Program-made: the position numbers and the translations under genes
DNA from: an uncultured Bacteroidales bacterium
GTDB lineage: Bacteria; Bacteroidota; Bacteroidia; Bacteroidales; UBA932
Direction of reading: 5' to 3'
Length of the DNA: 64,000 nucleotides
Assembly (NCBI GenBank): GCA_949294195.1
Contig: CASFGK010000018.1
Location: 100,351-164,350 of the forward strand
The notes under the pieces: model-generated
What the model was told of the DNA's origin: nothing
What the model saw: only the letters and a program-made list of their open reading frames with translations
Database searches by the model: none
In this document: piece after piece, positions 1 to 9,087 of the stretch
Layout of the letters: each line of letters opens with the position of its first letter
Numbering within the stretch: position 1 is the stretch's first letter

Positions 1-656
1 CGAAGGGGAAGAATGACAGAGTCGACACGCGGGTCGGAAACCACCATGTCATTGAATCTGGCGATACCGAGGGTCTGCTTGTCCTGTGGCATGGGATCTT
101 CATATACCTTACCGTCCCACAGAACATTGTCGGCAAATATGAATCCTCCGGAACGTACCATGTCGAAAACCAGATCGTAATAGTCGCAGTACTCGCGCTT
201 GTTGGCGTCGATATAGACCAGATCGTAAAGACCGGCTGACTGCTCCGGAACTTCCTGTACAGTACCGGCATCATGTACAAGAATCCCGGACCTGAGCCGT
301 ATCAGAGTCTCCTTTGCATCTCCTATATGCAGGGATATGCGGTCCGACAGTCCGGACCTTTCAAACCCTTCCAGTATAAGATCTTCCAGTTCGTCATTCA
401 CTTCAAGAGTATCAAGATGCCCGTCAGGAGGAAGTCCCATTGCCATGCAGACTGCGGAATACCCTGTAAACGTACCCAATTCCAGGATTTTCCTTGCACC
501 CAGCATCTGCACCAGCATGGTCATGAAACGTCCCTGGACGGGACCCGTAAGCATCCTGGCATGGTTGGTACGGATATTCGTCTGCTTCACAATCCACTCA
601 AGAGCACCTGTCTGGGGCGAAGAATGGTCCCGTATGTACTTTTCAGATGGAGTCAT
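1..656 (-). CDS. SAM-dependent O-methyltransferase (3' end outside window)
   Basis: Reading the minus strand from the ATG at 656 gives an open frame of 218 codons that runs off the left edge, so the C-terminus is missing. The product resembles class I caffeoyl-CoA/catechol-type O-methyltransferases, which move a methyl group from S-adenosylmethionine to a hydroxyl. Visible marks are the SAM-binding ILELGTFTGYSAVCMA segment (about residues 53-68), an acidic LEVND strand, DLVYIDANKREY with the metal-binding Asp, and GGFIFADNVLW, which is typical of this family. The natural substrate cannot be told. It starts 26 nt after the response regulator and may share its transcript. Confidence 0.88.
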   Translation of the reverse strand, partial: MTPSEKYIRDHSSPQTGALEWIVKQTNIRTNHARMLTGPVQGRFMTMLVQMLGARKILELGTFTGYSAVCMAMGLPPDGHLDTLEVNDELEDLILEGFERSGLSDRISLHIGDAKETLIRLRSGILVHDAGTVQEVPEQSAGLYDLVYIDANKREYCDYYDLVFDMVRSGGFIFADNVLWDGKVYEDPMPQDKQTLGIARFNDMVVSDPRVDSVILPL

Positions 657-682
657 ATCTTATCTTCAAGGACAGACAGGAA

Positions 683-1831
683 CTAGTAGACATAGCTGCG
701 TACATCGTCAGCCGTTATGGTATCTCCTGAAAGGATCAGCAGACGCTCCACGACATTGCGCAGCTCACGGATGTTTCCGGTCCAGTTCTTGTCTATGAGA
801 AGCTGCATCGCTTCAGGAGCGATCTCCCTGCGGGAAAGTCCGGTCTCTGCCGTAATCCGGTCGACGAAATAGTTCACAAGCAGAGGGATGTCCGACTTGC
901 GCTCATCAAGAGAAGGGACCTTGATGACAATGACGCTGATCCTGTGGTAAAGATCTTCCCTGAAGTTTCCTTTCGCGATTTCTTCCTTCAGGTCCTTGTT
1001 GGTGGCGGCAAGTACCCTTACATCCACCTGTATGTCCTTGTCGCTTCCGACACGGGACAGCTTCTTTTCCTGGAGCACGCGAAGCACCTTTGCCTGTGCG
1101 GCAAGGCTCATGTCCCCGATTTCATCCAGAAACAGTGTACCTCCGTCAGCCTGCTCGAACTTGCCCTTGTGCTGTTTGACAGCAGATGTAAAGGCCCCTT
1201 TTTCATGTCCGAAAAGCTCGCTTTCTATCAGTTCGGACGGGATTGCCGCGCAATTGACTTCGACATACGGCATTGCGCTGCGGTGGCTTTTCTGGTGGAG
1301 GCTTCTGGCAACCAGTTCCTTGCCGGATCCGTTCGCCCCGGTTATGAGGACTCTGGCATCTGTAGGCGCCACCTTTTCTATCATATCCCTGACTTTCATG
1401 ATAGGCTCAGACTCTCCTACCATTTCCTGCCCGTAAACCTTCTTCTTCAGGATTTTCGTCTCCTTTACAAGAGAGGCTTTTTCCGTAGCATTCTTGATGG
1501 TAATAAGTATCCTGTTGAGATCCAATGGCTTCTGGATAAAATCGAATGCCCCTTTCTTGATGCACTCCACAGCCGTATCGATGTCTCCGTGGCCGGAAAT
1601 CATTATCACGGCCGAATCCACGCCCTCTTCATTCAGCTTGTCCAGCACCTCAAGCCCGTCCATATTGGGCATCTTGATATCGCAGAAAATGGCGTTGTAC
1701 CTTTCCTTTTCGGCCATTGCACATCCTGCTGCGCCGTCTTCGGCAACATCCACTTCATATCCTTCGTCCATAAGGATCTCCTTGAGGGAATTGCGGATGG
1801 AGCGTTCGTCATCAATCACTAGAAGTCTCAT
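683..1831 (-). CDS. Sigma54-activator response regulator without Fis HTH
   Basis: A 382-residue NtrC-family regulator. The receiver domain (1-120) has phospho-acceptor Asp51 in CDIKMPN. It is followed by a sigma54-interacting AAA+ domain with Walker A GANGSGKE (165-172), GAFTSA in place of GAFTGA (212-217) and Walker B GGTLFLDEIGD (230-240). The protein ends at SGDTITADDVRSYVY, directly after the AAA+ lid, so the C-terminal Fis-type DNA-binding helix-turn-helix of most family members is absent. The ATG at 1831 (MRLLVIDDE) is preferred to an upstream TTG because the receiver fold begins there. No partner histidine kinase is adjacent. Such truncated activators can work from solution on sigma54-RNA polymerase; that is inferred here. 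Confidence 0.9.
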   Translation of the reverse strand: MRLLVIDDERSIRNSLKEILMDEGYEVDVAEDGAAGCAMAEKERYNAIFCDIKMPNMDGLEVLDKLNEEGVDSAVIMISGHGDIDTAVECIKKGAFDFIQKPLDLNRILITIKNATEKASLVKETKILKKKVYGQEMVGESEPIMKVRDMIEKVAPTDARVLITGANGSGKELVARSLHQKSHRSAMPYVEVNCAAIPSELIESELFGHEKGAFTSAVKQHKGKFEQADGGTLFLDEIGDMSLAAQAKVLRVLQEKKLSRVGSDKDIQVDVRVLAATNKDLKEEIAKGNFREDLYHRISVIVIKVPSLDERKSDIPLLVNYFVDRITAETGLSRREIAPEAMQLLIDKNWTGNIRELRNVVERLLILSGDTITADDVRSYVY

Positions 1832-1887
1832 AATTCTCGCTTTATCGGTCTGCAAATATCGGATATTTTACAATCTGTTGTATACTT

Positions 1888-1921
1888 TTTTAGTCACTCA
1901 ACCGATTTTTCATTAATTTTG
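1888..1921 (+). promoter_or_regulatory. Candidate promoter for cmk-ispH
   Basis: TAATTTTG at 1914-1921 fits the Bacteroidetes -7 consensus TAnnTTTG. A T-run at about 1885-1891 lies 22 nt upstream in place of a clean TTTG. It sits in the 109-nt divergent gap between the response regulator and cmk. No equally good element was seen for the regulator on the minus strand. Confidence 0.5.
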
Positions 1922-1940
1922 TTTTCTAAAACGTGTACTG

Positions 1941-2642
1941 ATGCATATTCCTGATATCATCATTGCGATAGACGGCTATTCCTCTACCGGGAAAAGTTCT
2001 TTTGCCCGTCTTATCGCATCCGAATTCTCGTTCCTGTACCTCGACTCGGGCGCCATGTACAGAGGAGTCACCCTGCTCGCGGTCGAGCAGGGTCTGATTG
2101 ATTCGGACAACATTGTCGATATTCCGGCCCTCCGGTCGGCTCTCCTGTCTTTCGACCTCCATTTCAGCAGCACGCCTGACGGAAGCAAGACTTTCATCGG
2201 AGACAGATGCATCGAAAAGGAAATAAGGACCATGGAGATTTCCGGCAAAGTCAGTCCGATAGCCGCCGTTCCCTGTGTCAGGGAGTTCGTCGACATGAGG
2301 CTCAGGGAGTTCGGGAAGAAGAAACGCGTAGTCATGGACGGCCGCGACATAGGCACTACAGTATTTCCCGATGCAGAGCTCAAGATCTTCATGACGGCAG
2401 ACCTTGAAGTAAGGGCCCGGAGACGCGCCGCAGAGATGATAGCCAAAGGAGATGACGTATCCCTGGAGAGCGTCATGGCAAATCTCAGGGAAAGGGACTA
2501 TATAGACTCCCACAGGGAGACTTCCCCTCTATCGAAAGCAGCTGACGCATTGGTACTAGACAACTCCCGGATGACCCTTCAGGATCAGATGGAATGGATC
2601 AGGGAAGTCATAAGGGAAAAGTTCGGTAATGTATCTGACTAA
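1941..2642 (+). CDS. cmk: Cytidylate kinase
   Basis: A 233-residue CMP/dCMP kinase that uses ATP to make CDP/dCDP in pyrimidine nucleotide metabolism. It opens with IIIAIDGYSSTGKSSFARL, where the P-loop GYSSTGKS binds ATP, followed by YLDSGAMYRGVT, the family's CMP-binding signature. VVMDGRDIGTTVFPDAELKIFM and the later RxxRDxxDSHR-like segment RERDYIDSHRETSPL are also diagnostic of Cmk. Length is normal for the family. IspH starts 12 nt downstream, so the two genes are probably co-transcribed. Confidence 0.96.
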   Translation: MHIPDIIIAIDGYSSTGKSSFARLIASEFSFLYLDSGAMYRGVTLLAVEQGLIDSDNIVDIPALRSALLSFDLHFSSTPDGSKTFIGDRCIEKEIRTMEISGKVSPIAAVPCVREFVDMRLREFGKKKRVVMDGRDIGTTVFPDAELKIFMTADLEVRARRRAAEMIAKGDDVSLESVMANLRERDYIDSHRETSPLSKAADALVLDNSRMTLQDQMEWIREVIREKFGNVSD

Positions 2643-2654
2643 ACCGTTTCGGAA

Positions 2655-3602
2655 ATGGGACTGACTGTAGAAATTGACAAGGCTTCCGGATTCTGCGCAG
2701 GGGTAATAGGAGCTATAACCAAAGCAGAGGATTTTCTGGAAAAAAGCAGGAAGACAGGCGAGCACCGCAAACTGTTCTCCTTAGGTGCCATCGTACACAA
2801 TGATCTTGAACTCCAGAGACTTGAGAGGCAGGGACTCGTTTCAATCGACAAAGATGACCTGAATGAAATCCGGCAGGTAGACGGAGAACATCTGCTTATC
2901 CGGGCACATGGAGAACCGCCCGAGACCTTTGCCACGGCACGGGAAAAAGGATTCAATGTCATAGACTGTACCTGCCCGGTAGTCCTGAAGCTGCAGGAAA
3001 GCATAAGGGAAGCATCGGAAAGGCTGACGCAAGACGGGAGAAAGGGACAGATCATCATCTTCGGCAAAATAGGCCATGCCGAAGTCCTCGGTCTTGTAGG
3101 ACAGGTAGGAGGCAATGCCATAGTCGTGGAAGACCTCCGTATGCTCGAGGACAGGATAGACGACGGGACGATCGACATCACACGGCCTACGGAAGTCTTC
3201 TCCCAGACGACCAAGAGTCCTGCCGAATATGCAACCATCTGCAGCAGGCTTGAGGAGCGCATGGCAAGTGCAAGAGAGCTTTCCATCGAAAGATTCAAGG
3301 GAACCAATCTTCTTACCGTACACAATACCATATGCGGGCAGGTCGCATCCCGGCATGCCAGGCTCTCGAAATTCGCTCTGGAGCATGACATCGTCATTTT
3401 CGTGGCAGGCAAGGCCAGTTCAAACGGGAAGGTCCTGTGCAGCCTCTGCAAGTCAGTAAATATCAGGACTTATTACATTGGCGGCCCCGATGACATCCGC
3501 AAGGAATGGTTCAGAGATGATGACAAGGTAGGCGTCTGCGGAGCGACATCCACCCCTAAGTGGCTGCTGGAGGAAGTGGCTGACTACATCAAAGGCCTGT
3601 AG
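2655..3602 (+). CDS. ispH: 4-hydroxy-3-methylbut-2-enyl diphosphate reductase
   Basis: A 315-residue IspH (LytB), the last enzyme of the non-mevalonate isoprenoid pathway, which reduces HMBPP to IPP and DMAPP with an iron-sulfur cluster. Three conserved cluster cysteines are visible: Cys in SGFCAGV, in VIDCTCPVV and in NTICGQVASR. LLIRAHGEPPE carries a substrate-binding His, and VGVCGATSTPKWLLEEV is the typical C-terminal signature. It follows cmk by 12 nt, an arrangement common in Bacteroidales. Start at 2655 gives the canonical N-terminus. Confidence 0.96.
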   Translation: MGLTVEIDKASGFCAGVIGAITKAEDFLEKSRKTGEHRKLFSLGAIVHNDLELQRLERQGLVSIDKDDLNEIRQVDGEHLLIRAHGEPPETFATAREKGFNVIDCTCPVVLKLQESIREASERLTQDGRKGQIIIFGKIGHAEVLGLVGQVGGNAIVVEDLRMLEDRIDDGTIDITRPTEVFSQTTKSPAEYATICSRLEERMASARELSIERFKGTNLLTVHNTICGQVASRHARLSKFALEHDIVIFVAGKASSNGKVLCSLCKSVNIRTYYIGGPDDIRKEWFRDDDKVGVCGATSTPKWLLEEVADYIKGL

Positions 3603-3651
3603 TCAGACCCGGCAATAGGTTTTCCGGACGAAAGTGCAGATTTACAATTAT

Positions 3652-3682
3652 TTTGTAAAATCAGGACAGTTTTATAATTTTG
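3652..3682 (+). promoter_or_regulatory. Promoter of efp
   Basis: TTTG at 3652-3655, a 19-nt spacer, then TAATTTTG at 3675-3682: an exact match to the Bacteroidetes TTTG-N19-TAnnTTTG promoter. The leader to the efp ATG is about 60 nt. This shows efp has its own promoter although it follows ispH. Confidence 0.85.
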
Positions 3683-3744
3683 CACGCCGCTTCAGGAAAA
3701 CGATCGGTTTTATCACAATACAGATTAATTTAGATTTAGATATT

Positions 3745-4311
3745 ATGGCAACAACAGCTGATTTCAAAAACGGGCTTTACCTCAACTTCAACGGCAAGCC
3801 ATGCTCAATCGTATGGTTCCAGCATGTAAAGCCAGGCAAAGGTCCGGCATTCGTAAAGACTAAACTCCGCAATCTTGAAAACGGACGTATCCTTGAAAAT
3901 ACTTTCACTGCAGGAGCGAAAATCGAGACAATCAATGTCGAAAGAAGGCCTTACCAGTTCCTCTACAAGGATGAGGACGGATACAACTTCATGCACGAGG
4001 AGACTTTCGAGCAGATCCATCTTGATGAAGACATCGTAAGCAACGCGGATCTCATGAAAGAGGGACAGCATGTGGAAATGATGTTCGTAGCTGACGAGGA
4101 AAGATGCCTTACCTGCGAGCTTCCTACTTATGTAGAGCTTGAAGTGACTTACACCGAGCCTGCTGTAAAAGGCGACACAGCATCCACAAGCGCACTGAAG
4201 GAAGCGACTCTGGAGACAGGAGCGACAATCATGGTTCCGCTCTTCATCAACCAGGGAGAAAAAATCAGAGTCAATACGACTGACAGATCTTACGGAGAGC
4301 GAGTAAAATAA
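3745..4311 (+). CDS. efp: Translation elongation factor P
   Basis: A 188-residue EF-P, the cytoplasmic protein that rescues ribosomes stalled at polyproline stretches. An open frame extends upstream, but the ATG at 3745 (MATTADFKNGLYL) gives the standard length and lies after a promoter. The KOW-like N-terminal domain carries the tip loop KPGKGPAF with Lys32 at the site modified in other species. The modification pathway is not evident here. The acidic middle domain and C-terminal OB domain with INQGEKIRVNTTDRSYGERV are all present. It ends before a strong hairpin and meets murA tail to tail. Confidence 0.97.
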   Translation: MATTADFKNGLYLNFNGKPCSIVWFQHVKPGKGPAFVKTKLRNLENGRILENTFTAGAKIETINVERRPYQFLYKDEDGYNFMHEETFEQIHLDEDIVSNADLMKEGQHVEMMFVADEERCLTCELPTYVELEVTYTEPAVKGDTASTSALKEATLETGATIMVPLFINQGEKIRVNTTDRSYGERVK

Positions 4312-4336
4312 ACGCAAGCCCAGACATTGCCTGAAC

Positions 4337-4364
4337 AAGCCCCGGCCGCTTTCGGCCGGGGCTT
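4337..4364. terminator. Bidirectional terminator between efp and murA
   Basis: A perfect 12-bp stem (4337-4348 with 4353-4364) and a CTTT loop, lying between the convergent efp and murA genes. The arm begins AA and ends TT, so each strand has only two T residues directly after the GC-rich stem. It probably terminates both transcripts, although the U-tract is weak. Confidence 0.75.
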
Positions 4365-4401
4365 GACGTTTCATACGGGCATGGAAGGGCTCTCTGCCGC
4401 A

Positions 4402-5715
4402 CTACTGCCTCGATATACTGGCTCCCAGAGCATTAAGGCGGATGTCGATATCTTCGTATCCGCGATCTATCTGCTCGATGTTCCCTATGACACTTGTGCC
4501 GTTGGCCGACATGGCAGCGATAAGAAGTGCGATACCGGCACGGATATCAGGAGAAACCATGTTGCCGGGACGAAGCCTGAAGTTGTGGTCATGTCCGATT
4601 ACTACCGCCCTGTGCGGGTCACACAGGATAATCTGGGCTCCCATATCTATCAGCCGGTCCACAAAGAAGAGCCTGCTCTCGAACATCTTCTGATGTATGA
4701 GTACGCTGCCTTTGCACTGGGTCGCCACCACAAGCATGACACTCAGAAGGTCAGGAGTAAGACCCGGCCATGGAGCATCGGCCAGAGTCATTATCGAGCC
4801 GTCCAGAAACGACTCTATGACATAGCTTTCCTGTTCAGGGACAAAAATATCGTCTCCCTTCTGCTCCAGATTTATGCCCAACCGGCGGAAAGACTCCGGT
4901 ATAATGCCGAGATTCCTGTATGATACGTCCTTGATTGTGATGGAACTGCGGTTGAGTGCTGCCATTCCAATGAAACTGCCCACTTCTATCATATCAGGAA
5001 GAATAGTGTGCGATGCTCCGTGAAGGGACTCTACCCCGGTAATGGTCAAAAGGTTGGACCCGACACCTTCTATTTTCGCCCCCATAGATGCAAGCAGACG
5101 GCACAGCTGCTGGATGTAAGGTTCGCAGGCAGCATTATATATGACTGTCCGGCCTTCGGCAAGGACAGATGCCATGATGATGTTGGCGGTTCCTGTCACG
5201 GAAGCCTCGTCCAGAAGCATATAGCAGCCTTTCAGCTTGCCTGCCCGTGGAGTGGTGAGTCTGAATGCCTTCATCTCATGGCTGTACTCCAGTTCCGCAC
5301 CGAGGTTTGCCATTCCGGTAATATGGGTGTCCACTCTGCGGCGGCCGATCTTGTCTCCTCCCGGCTTCGGGAAGTATGCCTGTCCGAAACGTGTCAGGAG
5401 CGGACCGATTACCATCACGGACCCTCGGAGCGATGCGCATTTGCGGACAAAGTCCTCGCTTTCTATATATGCCGTGTCTATCTCATCCGCCTTGAATGTG
5501 TATTTTCCCTTTTCATGGCGGGTAACTTTCACTCCCATTCCCTCCAGCATGAGAATAAGGTTTCTGACATCGAGGATTTCCGGAACGTTCGAGATGGTCA
5601 CTTCCTTTTCTGTCAGAAGTACCGCGCTGATTACTTCCAGAGCCTCGTTTTTGGCTCCTTGAGGACGGATGGCTCCGCTGAGTTTATGTCCGCCTTCTAT
5701 TACAAACGAACTCAT
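4402..5715 (-). CDS. murA: UDP-N-acetylglucosamine 1-carboxyvinyltransferase
   Basis: A 437-residue MurA, which transfers enolpyruvate from PEP to UDP-GlcNAc in the first committed step of peptidoglycan synthesis (cytoplasm). The N-terminal GGHKLSGAIRPQGAKNEALEVI holds the conserved Lys-Asn of the active site. The active-site loop, normally containing a reactive Cys, reads KLKGCYMLLDEASVTGTANIIM and has a Cys in it. GYEDIDIRLNALGA is the family's C-terminal signature. It is the last gene of the minus-strand run dnaG-metG-murB-murA, 41 nt after murB. Confidence 0.95.
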   Translation of the reverse strand: MSSFVIEGGHKLSGAIRPQGAKNEALEVISAVLLTEKEVTISNVPEILDVRNLILMLEGMGVKVTRHEKGKYTFKADEIDTAYIESEDFVRKCASLRGSVMVIGPLLTRFGQAYFPKPGGDKIGRRRVDTHITGMANLGAELEYSHEMKAFRLTTPRAGKLKGCYMLLDEASVTGTANIIMASVLAEGRTVIYNAACEPYIQQLCRLLASMGAKIEGVGSNLLTITGVESLHGASHTILPDMIEVGSFIGMAALNRSSITIKDVSYRNLGIIPESFRRLGINLEQKGDDIFVPEQESYVIESFLDGSIMTLADAPWPGLTPDLLSVMLVVATQCKGSVLIHQKMFESRLFFVDRLIDMGAQIILCDPHRAVVIGHDHNFRLRPGNMVSPDIRAGIALLIAAMSANGTSVIGNIEQIDRGYEDIDIRLNALGASISRQ

Positions 5716-5756
5716 ATTTTTATCAGTTTCAGAGTTGTGCGTTATTTCTTCCTTTC

Positions 5757-6857
5757 CTATATATGCTCGACTTCAGGATGCAGAGTGATGCCGAAAAGAT
5801 TCCGGACAGAGTCGGTTATCCTGCGTTCAAGAGCCAGAATCTCATCCGGAGTCGCATTGCCGGTCGCATTCACAATCACCAGCGGCTGATTCTCATATAC
5901 GCCTGCATTGCCCTCCCTGTAACCTTTCCATCCGCACTGCTCTATCAGCCATGCTGCCGGAATCTTCACAAAACCGGATCCGGCATCAAAATGCGGAACG
6001 GCATAATCCTGACCGTATTTCCCTTTTGCATAATTCTCCACTATGTCATACGATGATTTCGGAACGACTGGATTCTTGAAGAAACTGCCTGCACTTCCGA
6101 CAACGGCAGGATCCGGCAGTTTGGAATTGCGGATTTCCAGGATCGTCTTTCTTACCTGGGAAGGAGTCAGAGGCCCGGTCCCGGCATACTCCGCGACAGC
6201 TTTCCTGACATGGCCGTAATCCAGACGCGGCCCGGAATTCTCCGACAGGCGGAACACGACGGAAGTCACGACATACCTGCCCTTGGCCGTATCCTTGAAA
6301 ACGGAATCCCTGTATCCGTACCTGCAATCCTTCACAGACAGCCAGCGCTCTTCTCCCGTAACGACATCGAAACATCTGACTTTTCTGACTATATCCTTTA
6401 CCTCCACGCCATACGCGCCGATATTCTGGACTGCTGCCGCCCCGACTTCACCGGGAATGCCGGAAAGGTTTTCCGGTCCCCAAAGCCCCCGGTCGGAACA
6501 CCATGAGCAGAAATCGTCCCACAATACGCCGGAACCGGCTTCCACTTCACAGCAACCGGATCCTGCCGCTTCCCCGACGCTTCCGGACGGAAAGGCTCGG
6601 GCCTGTTCTCCCGAACGCGGACAGACCCTGATGAATCTTATTGCGGAATGGAAGACAGTGCCGGAAAAATCCTTTGTAAACAGAAGATTGCTTCCTCCTC
6701 CTATATGGAAGAACGGCTGGGGAAACTTGCGGACTTCACTTTCCTTGTATATTTCAGCCAGTTCCCCGACTGAACCGAATTCCACATAGCAGGCACATGA
6801 CACCTTCATCCCGAAGGTATTCAGCCGGGTAAGATCCTTGTTGTACTCTATCTTCAT
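5757..6857 (-). CDS. murB: UDP-N-acetylenolpyruvoylglucosamine reductase
   Basis: A 366-residue MurB, the FAD enzyme that reduces the MurA product to UDP-MurNAc with NADPH. FAD contacts are seen in FHIGGGSNLLF (50-60) and GIPGEVGAAAVQNIGAYG (133-150). GSAGSFFKNP carries the catalytic Ser, and HPEVEHI at the C-terminus holds the family's Glu, so it is a type I enzyme like that of E. coli. Residues 79-103 form an extra Gly/Ser/Ala-rich insert between the FAD domain strands that I do not expect in ordinary MurB. It lies between metG (22 nt upstream) and murA (41 nt downstream). Confidence 0.94.
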   Translation of the reverse strand: MKIEYNKDLTRLNTFGMKVSCACYVEFGSVGELAEIYKESEVRKFPQPFFHIGGGSNLLFTKDFSGTVFHSAIRFIRVCPRSGEQARAFPSGSVGEAAGSGCCEVEAGSGVLWDDFCSWCSDRGLWGPENLSGIPGEVGAAAVQNIGAYGVEVKDIVRKVRCFDVVTGEERWLSVKDCRYGYRDSVFKDTAKGRYVVTSVVFRLSENSGPRLDYGHVRKAVAEYAGTGPLTPSQVRKTILEIRNSKLPDPAVVGSAGSFFKNPVVPKSSYDIVENYAKGKYGQDYAVPHFDAGSGFVKIPAAWLIEQCGWKGYREGNAGVYENQPLVIVNATGNATPDEILALERRITDSVRNLFGITLHPEVEHI

Positions 6858-6879
6858 TCCTGGGCGGCATTTATTGCGG

Positions 6880-9084
6880 TTAACCTATTGCGGACCCGTT
6901 GGCCAGAACCTCCTGAGGGGTGATGAACCTCATCTTTCCGTCTCTCTGACGGGCCATCAGGATCATCCCTTTGGATTCGATTCCGCGGATTTTACGCGGA
7001 GCCAGATTGGCAAGAATGCATATCTGCCTGCCCACCATCTGCTCAGGAGTATAGAACTCGGCGATGCCGGATACTATCACCCGCTTGTCGATGCCTGTAT
7101 CTATAGTGAGTTTCAGAAGTTTGTCTGTCTTAGGGACGCGCTCGGCCTCCAGTACGGTGGCCGTGCGGATATCCATCTTCTCGAAATCCTCAAACGTACA
7201 TTCCTTCTTCTGAGGCTCTACTATATGTGCAGCGGCTTCGGCGGCGGCAGCTTCATTTGTCTTCCTGATGTCTTCCAGTCTCCTTACCTGAGCGTCTACG
7301 ACGCTGTCTTCTATCTTGCTGAACAGGAGGACCGCCTCGCCGAGCTGATGCCCGGCATGAAGGATGGATTCCCGTCCGAGGTCAGACCATGAAAGGACAG
7401 GGGACTTGCCGTCTCCGCATCCTGAAGGGAAGCCCTCCGGACCGCTGGCCGGAACCGTATGGATTGCAGCGCCTTCTCCATGCCGGAAAACATTCTCCCC
7501 GCATGTACCTTCTTCTCCGCTGCGATGGTCATGTCCAGCAGCGATTCCCACATTCAGGATATTGCGGAGTTTCTCCGCAGAGAAAGGCAGGAACGGCTCG
7601 AAAACGACAGCGAGGTCCGCACAGATCTGAAGTGATACATTCAGAATGGAGGCAGTCCGGTCCATATCTGTCTTGGCGACTTTCCATGGCTCGGTATCTG
7701 TCAGATATTTGTTTCCCAGACGTGCAATGTTCATGGCTTCTTTCAAGGCCTCGCGGAACTTGTAGCTGCCTATATTCTCCTCGACGGCCTTCTTCATGGC
7801 AGGTATCTGTGCAAGGGTATCCCTGTCTATGGCTTCAGGCTTCAGGTCCGCAGGGACTTTTCCTCCGAAATATTTGTGCGTAAGGACAACGGCCCGGTTC
7901 ACGAAATTGCCGAGAATCGCGACCAGTTCGCTGTTGTTGCGGGACTGGAATTCTTTCCATGTGAAATCATTGTCCTTGGTCTCAGGGGCATTGGAGCAAA
8001 GTACATAGCGGAGAACATCCTCCTGGCCGGGGAACTGCTCCAGATACTCATTGAGCCAGACCGCCCAGTTCTTTGATGTGGAAATCTTGTTGCCCTCAAG
8101 ATTGAGAAATTCGTTTGCAGGCACATTGTCCGGAAGGATATATCCGCCGTATGCCTTCAGCATGGAAGGGAAAACGATGCAGTGGAATACGATATTGTCC
8201 TTCCCGATAAAATGGACAAGTCTTGTTTCTTCCGATTTCCACCATTTTTCCCAGCTTTGCGGAAGCAGTTCCCTGGTGTTGGATATGTATCCGATAGGAG
8301 CATCAAACCAGACATACAGCACTTTGCCTTCAGCCCCCTCAACAGGTACAGGAACACCCCAGTCAAGGTCACGGCTTACCGCCCTGGGCTGCAGGCCGCC
8401 GTCAATCCATGACTTGCACTGCCCGTAAACATTGGTCCTCCATTCCTTATGGCCTTCGAGAATCCACTCCTTAAGCCACGGTTCATACTGGTCCAGAGGA
8501 AGATACCAATGCTTTGTCTTTTTCTTTACAGGAGTACTCCCGCTCAGAGCCGAATGCGGATTCAGAAGCTCGTCCGGGCTGAGAGTGCTTCCGCACTTCT
8601 CACACTGGTCTCCGTATGCTCCTTCATTGCCGCATTTAGGGCAGGTCCCCACGATATAGCGGTCGGCAAGAAAGGTATTGGCCTCCGTATCAAAGTACTG
8701 TTCACTCTCCTTCTCTATGAATTTGCCTTCGTCATACATCTTGCGGAAAAACCCGGATGCGACTTCCGAATGGATTTTCGAAGACGTGCGCGAATATATG
8801 TCGAAATTGATCCCGAACCCCTCAAATGACTTCTTGATGAGTGCGTGGTATCTGTCCACGACATCCTGCGGAGTGCATCCTTCCTTTCTGGCCTTTATTG
8901 TGATCGGTACGCCGTGCTCGTCGGAACCGCAGATGAACAGGACATCCTCTCCCCTCATCCTCAAGTATCTCACATAAATATCTGCCGGGACATATACTCC
9001 GGCAAGATGTCCGATGTGCACCGGTCCGTTGGCATATGGCAGAGCACATGTCACCAAAGTCCTTCTGTAATCTTTCTTTTCCAT
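6880..9084 (-). CDS. metG: Methionyl-tRNA synthetase
   Basis: A 734-residue MetRS that charges tRNA-Met. The Rossmann catalytic core has HIGH at 23-26 and a KMSKS-type loop KISTS at 333-337. A zinc knuckle has Cys148/151 and Cys161/164. The anticodon-binding helices follow, then a C-terminal EMAP-II-like tRNA-binding/dimer domain (about 632-734, [16 protein letters not shown]...). Between the helical domain and the EMAP-II part, residues about 512-562 are a Gly/Ser/His-rich insert of about 50 residues. It is preceded by dnaG (3-nt gap) and followed by murB. Confidence 0.96.
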   Translation of the reverse strand: MEKKDYRRTLVTCALPYANGPVHIGHLAGVYVPADIYVRYLRMRGEDVLFICGSDEHGVPITIKARKEGCTPQDVVDRYHALIKKSFEGFGINFDIYSRTSSKIHSEVASGFFRKMYDEGKFIEKESEQYFDTEANTFLADRYIVGTCPKCGNEGAYGDQCEKCGSTLSPDELLNPHSALSGSTPVKKKTKHWYLPLDQYEPWLKEWILEGHKEWRTNVYGQCKSWIDGGLQPRAVSRDLDWGVPVPVEGAEGKVLYVWFDAPIGYISNTRELLPQSWEKWWKSEETRLVHFIGKDNIVFHCIVFPSMLKAYGGYILPDNVPANEFLNLEGNKISTSKNWAVWLNEYLEQFPGQEDVLRYVLCSNAPETKDNDFTWKEFQSRNNSELVAILGNFVNRAVVLTHKYFGGKVPADLKPEAIDRDTLAQIPAMKKAVEENIGSYKFREALKEAMNIARLGNKYLTDTEPWKVAKTDMDRTASILNVSLQICADLAVVFEPFLPFSAEKLRNILNVGIAAGHDHRSGEEGTCGENVFRHGEGAAIHTVPASGPEGFPSGCGDGKSPVLSWSDLGRESILHAGHQLGEAVLLFSKIEDSVVDAQVRRLEDIRKTNEAAAAEAAAHIVEPQKKECTFEDFEKMDIRTATVLEAERVPKTDKLLKLTIDTGIDKRVIVSGIAEFYTPEQMVGRQICILANLAPRKIRGIESKGMILMARQRDGKMRFITPQEVLANGSAIG

Positions 9085-9087
9085 ATC

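Noticed and set aside
944-1822. Long open frame on the plus strand opposite the response regulator
   Set aside because: It is antisense to a well-supported protein and has no domain or sensible composition.
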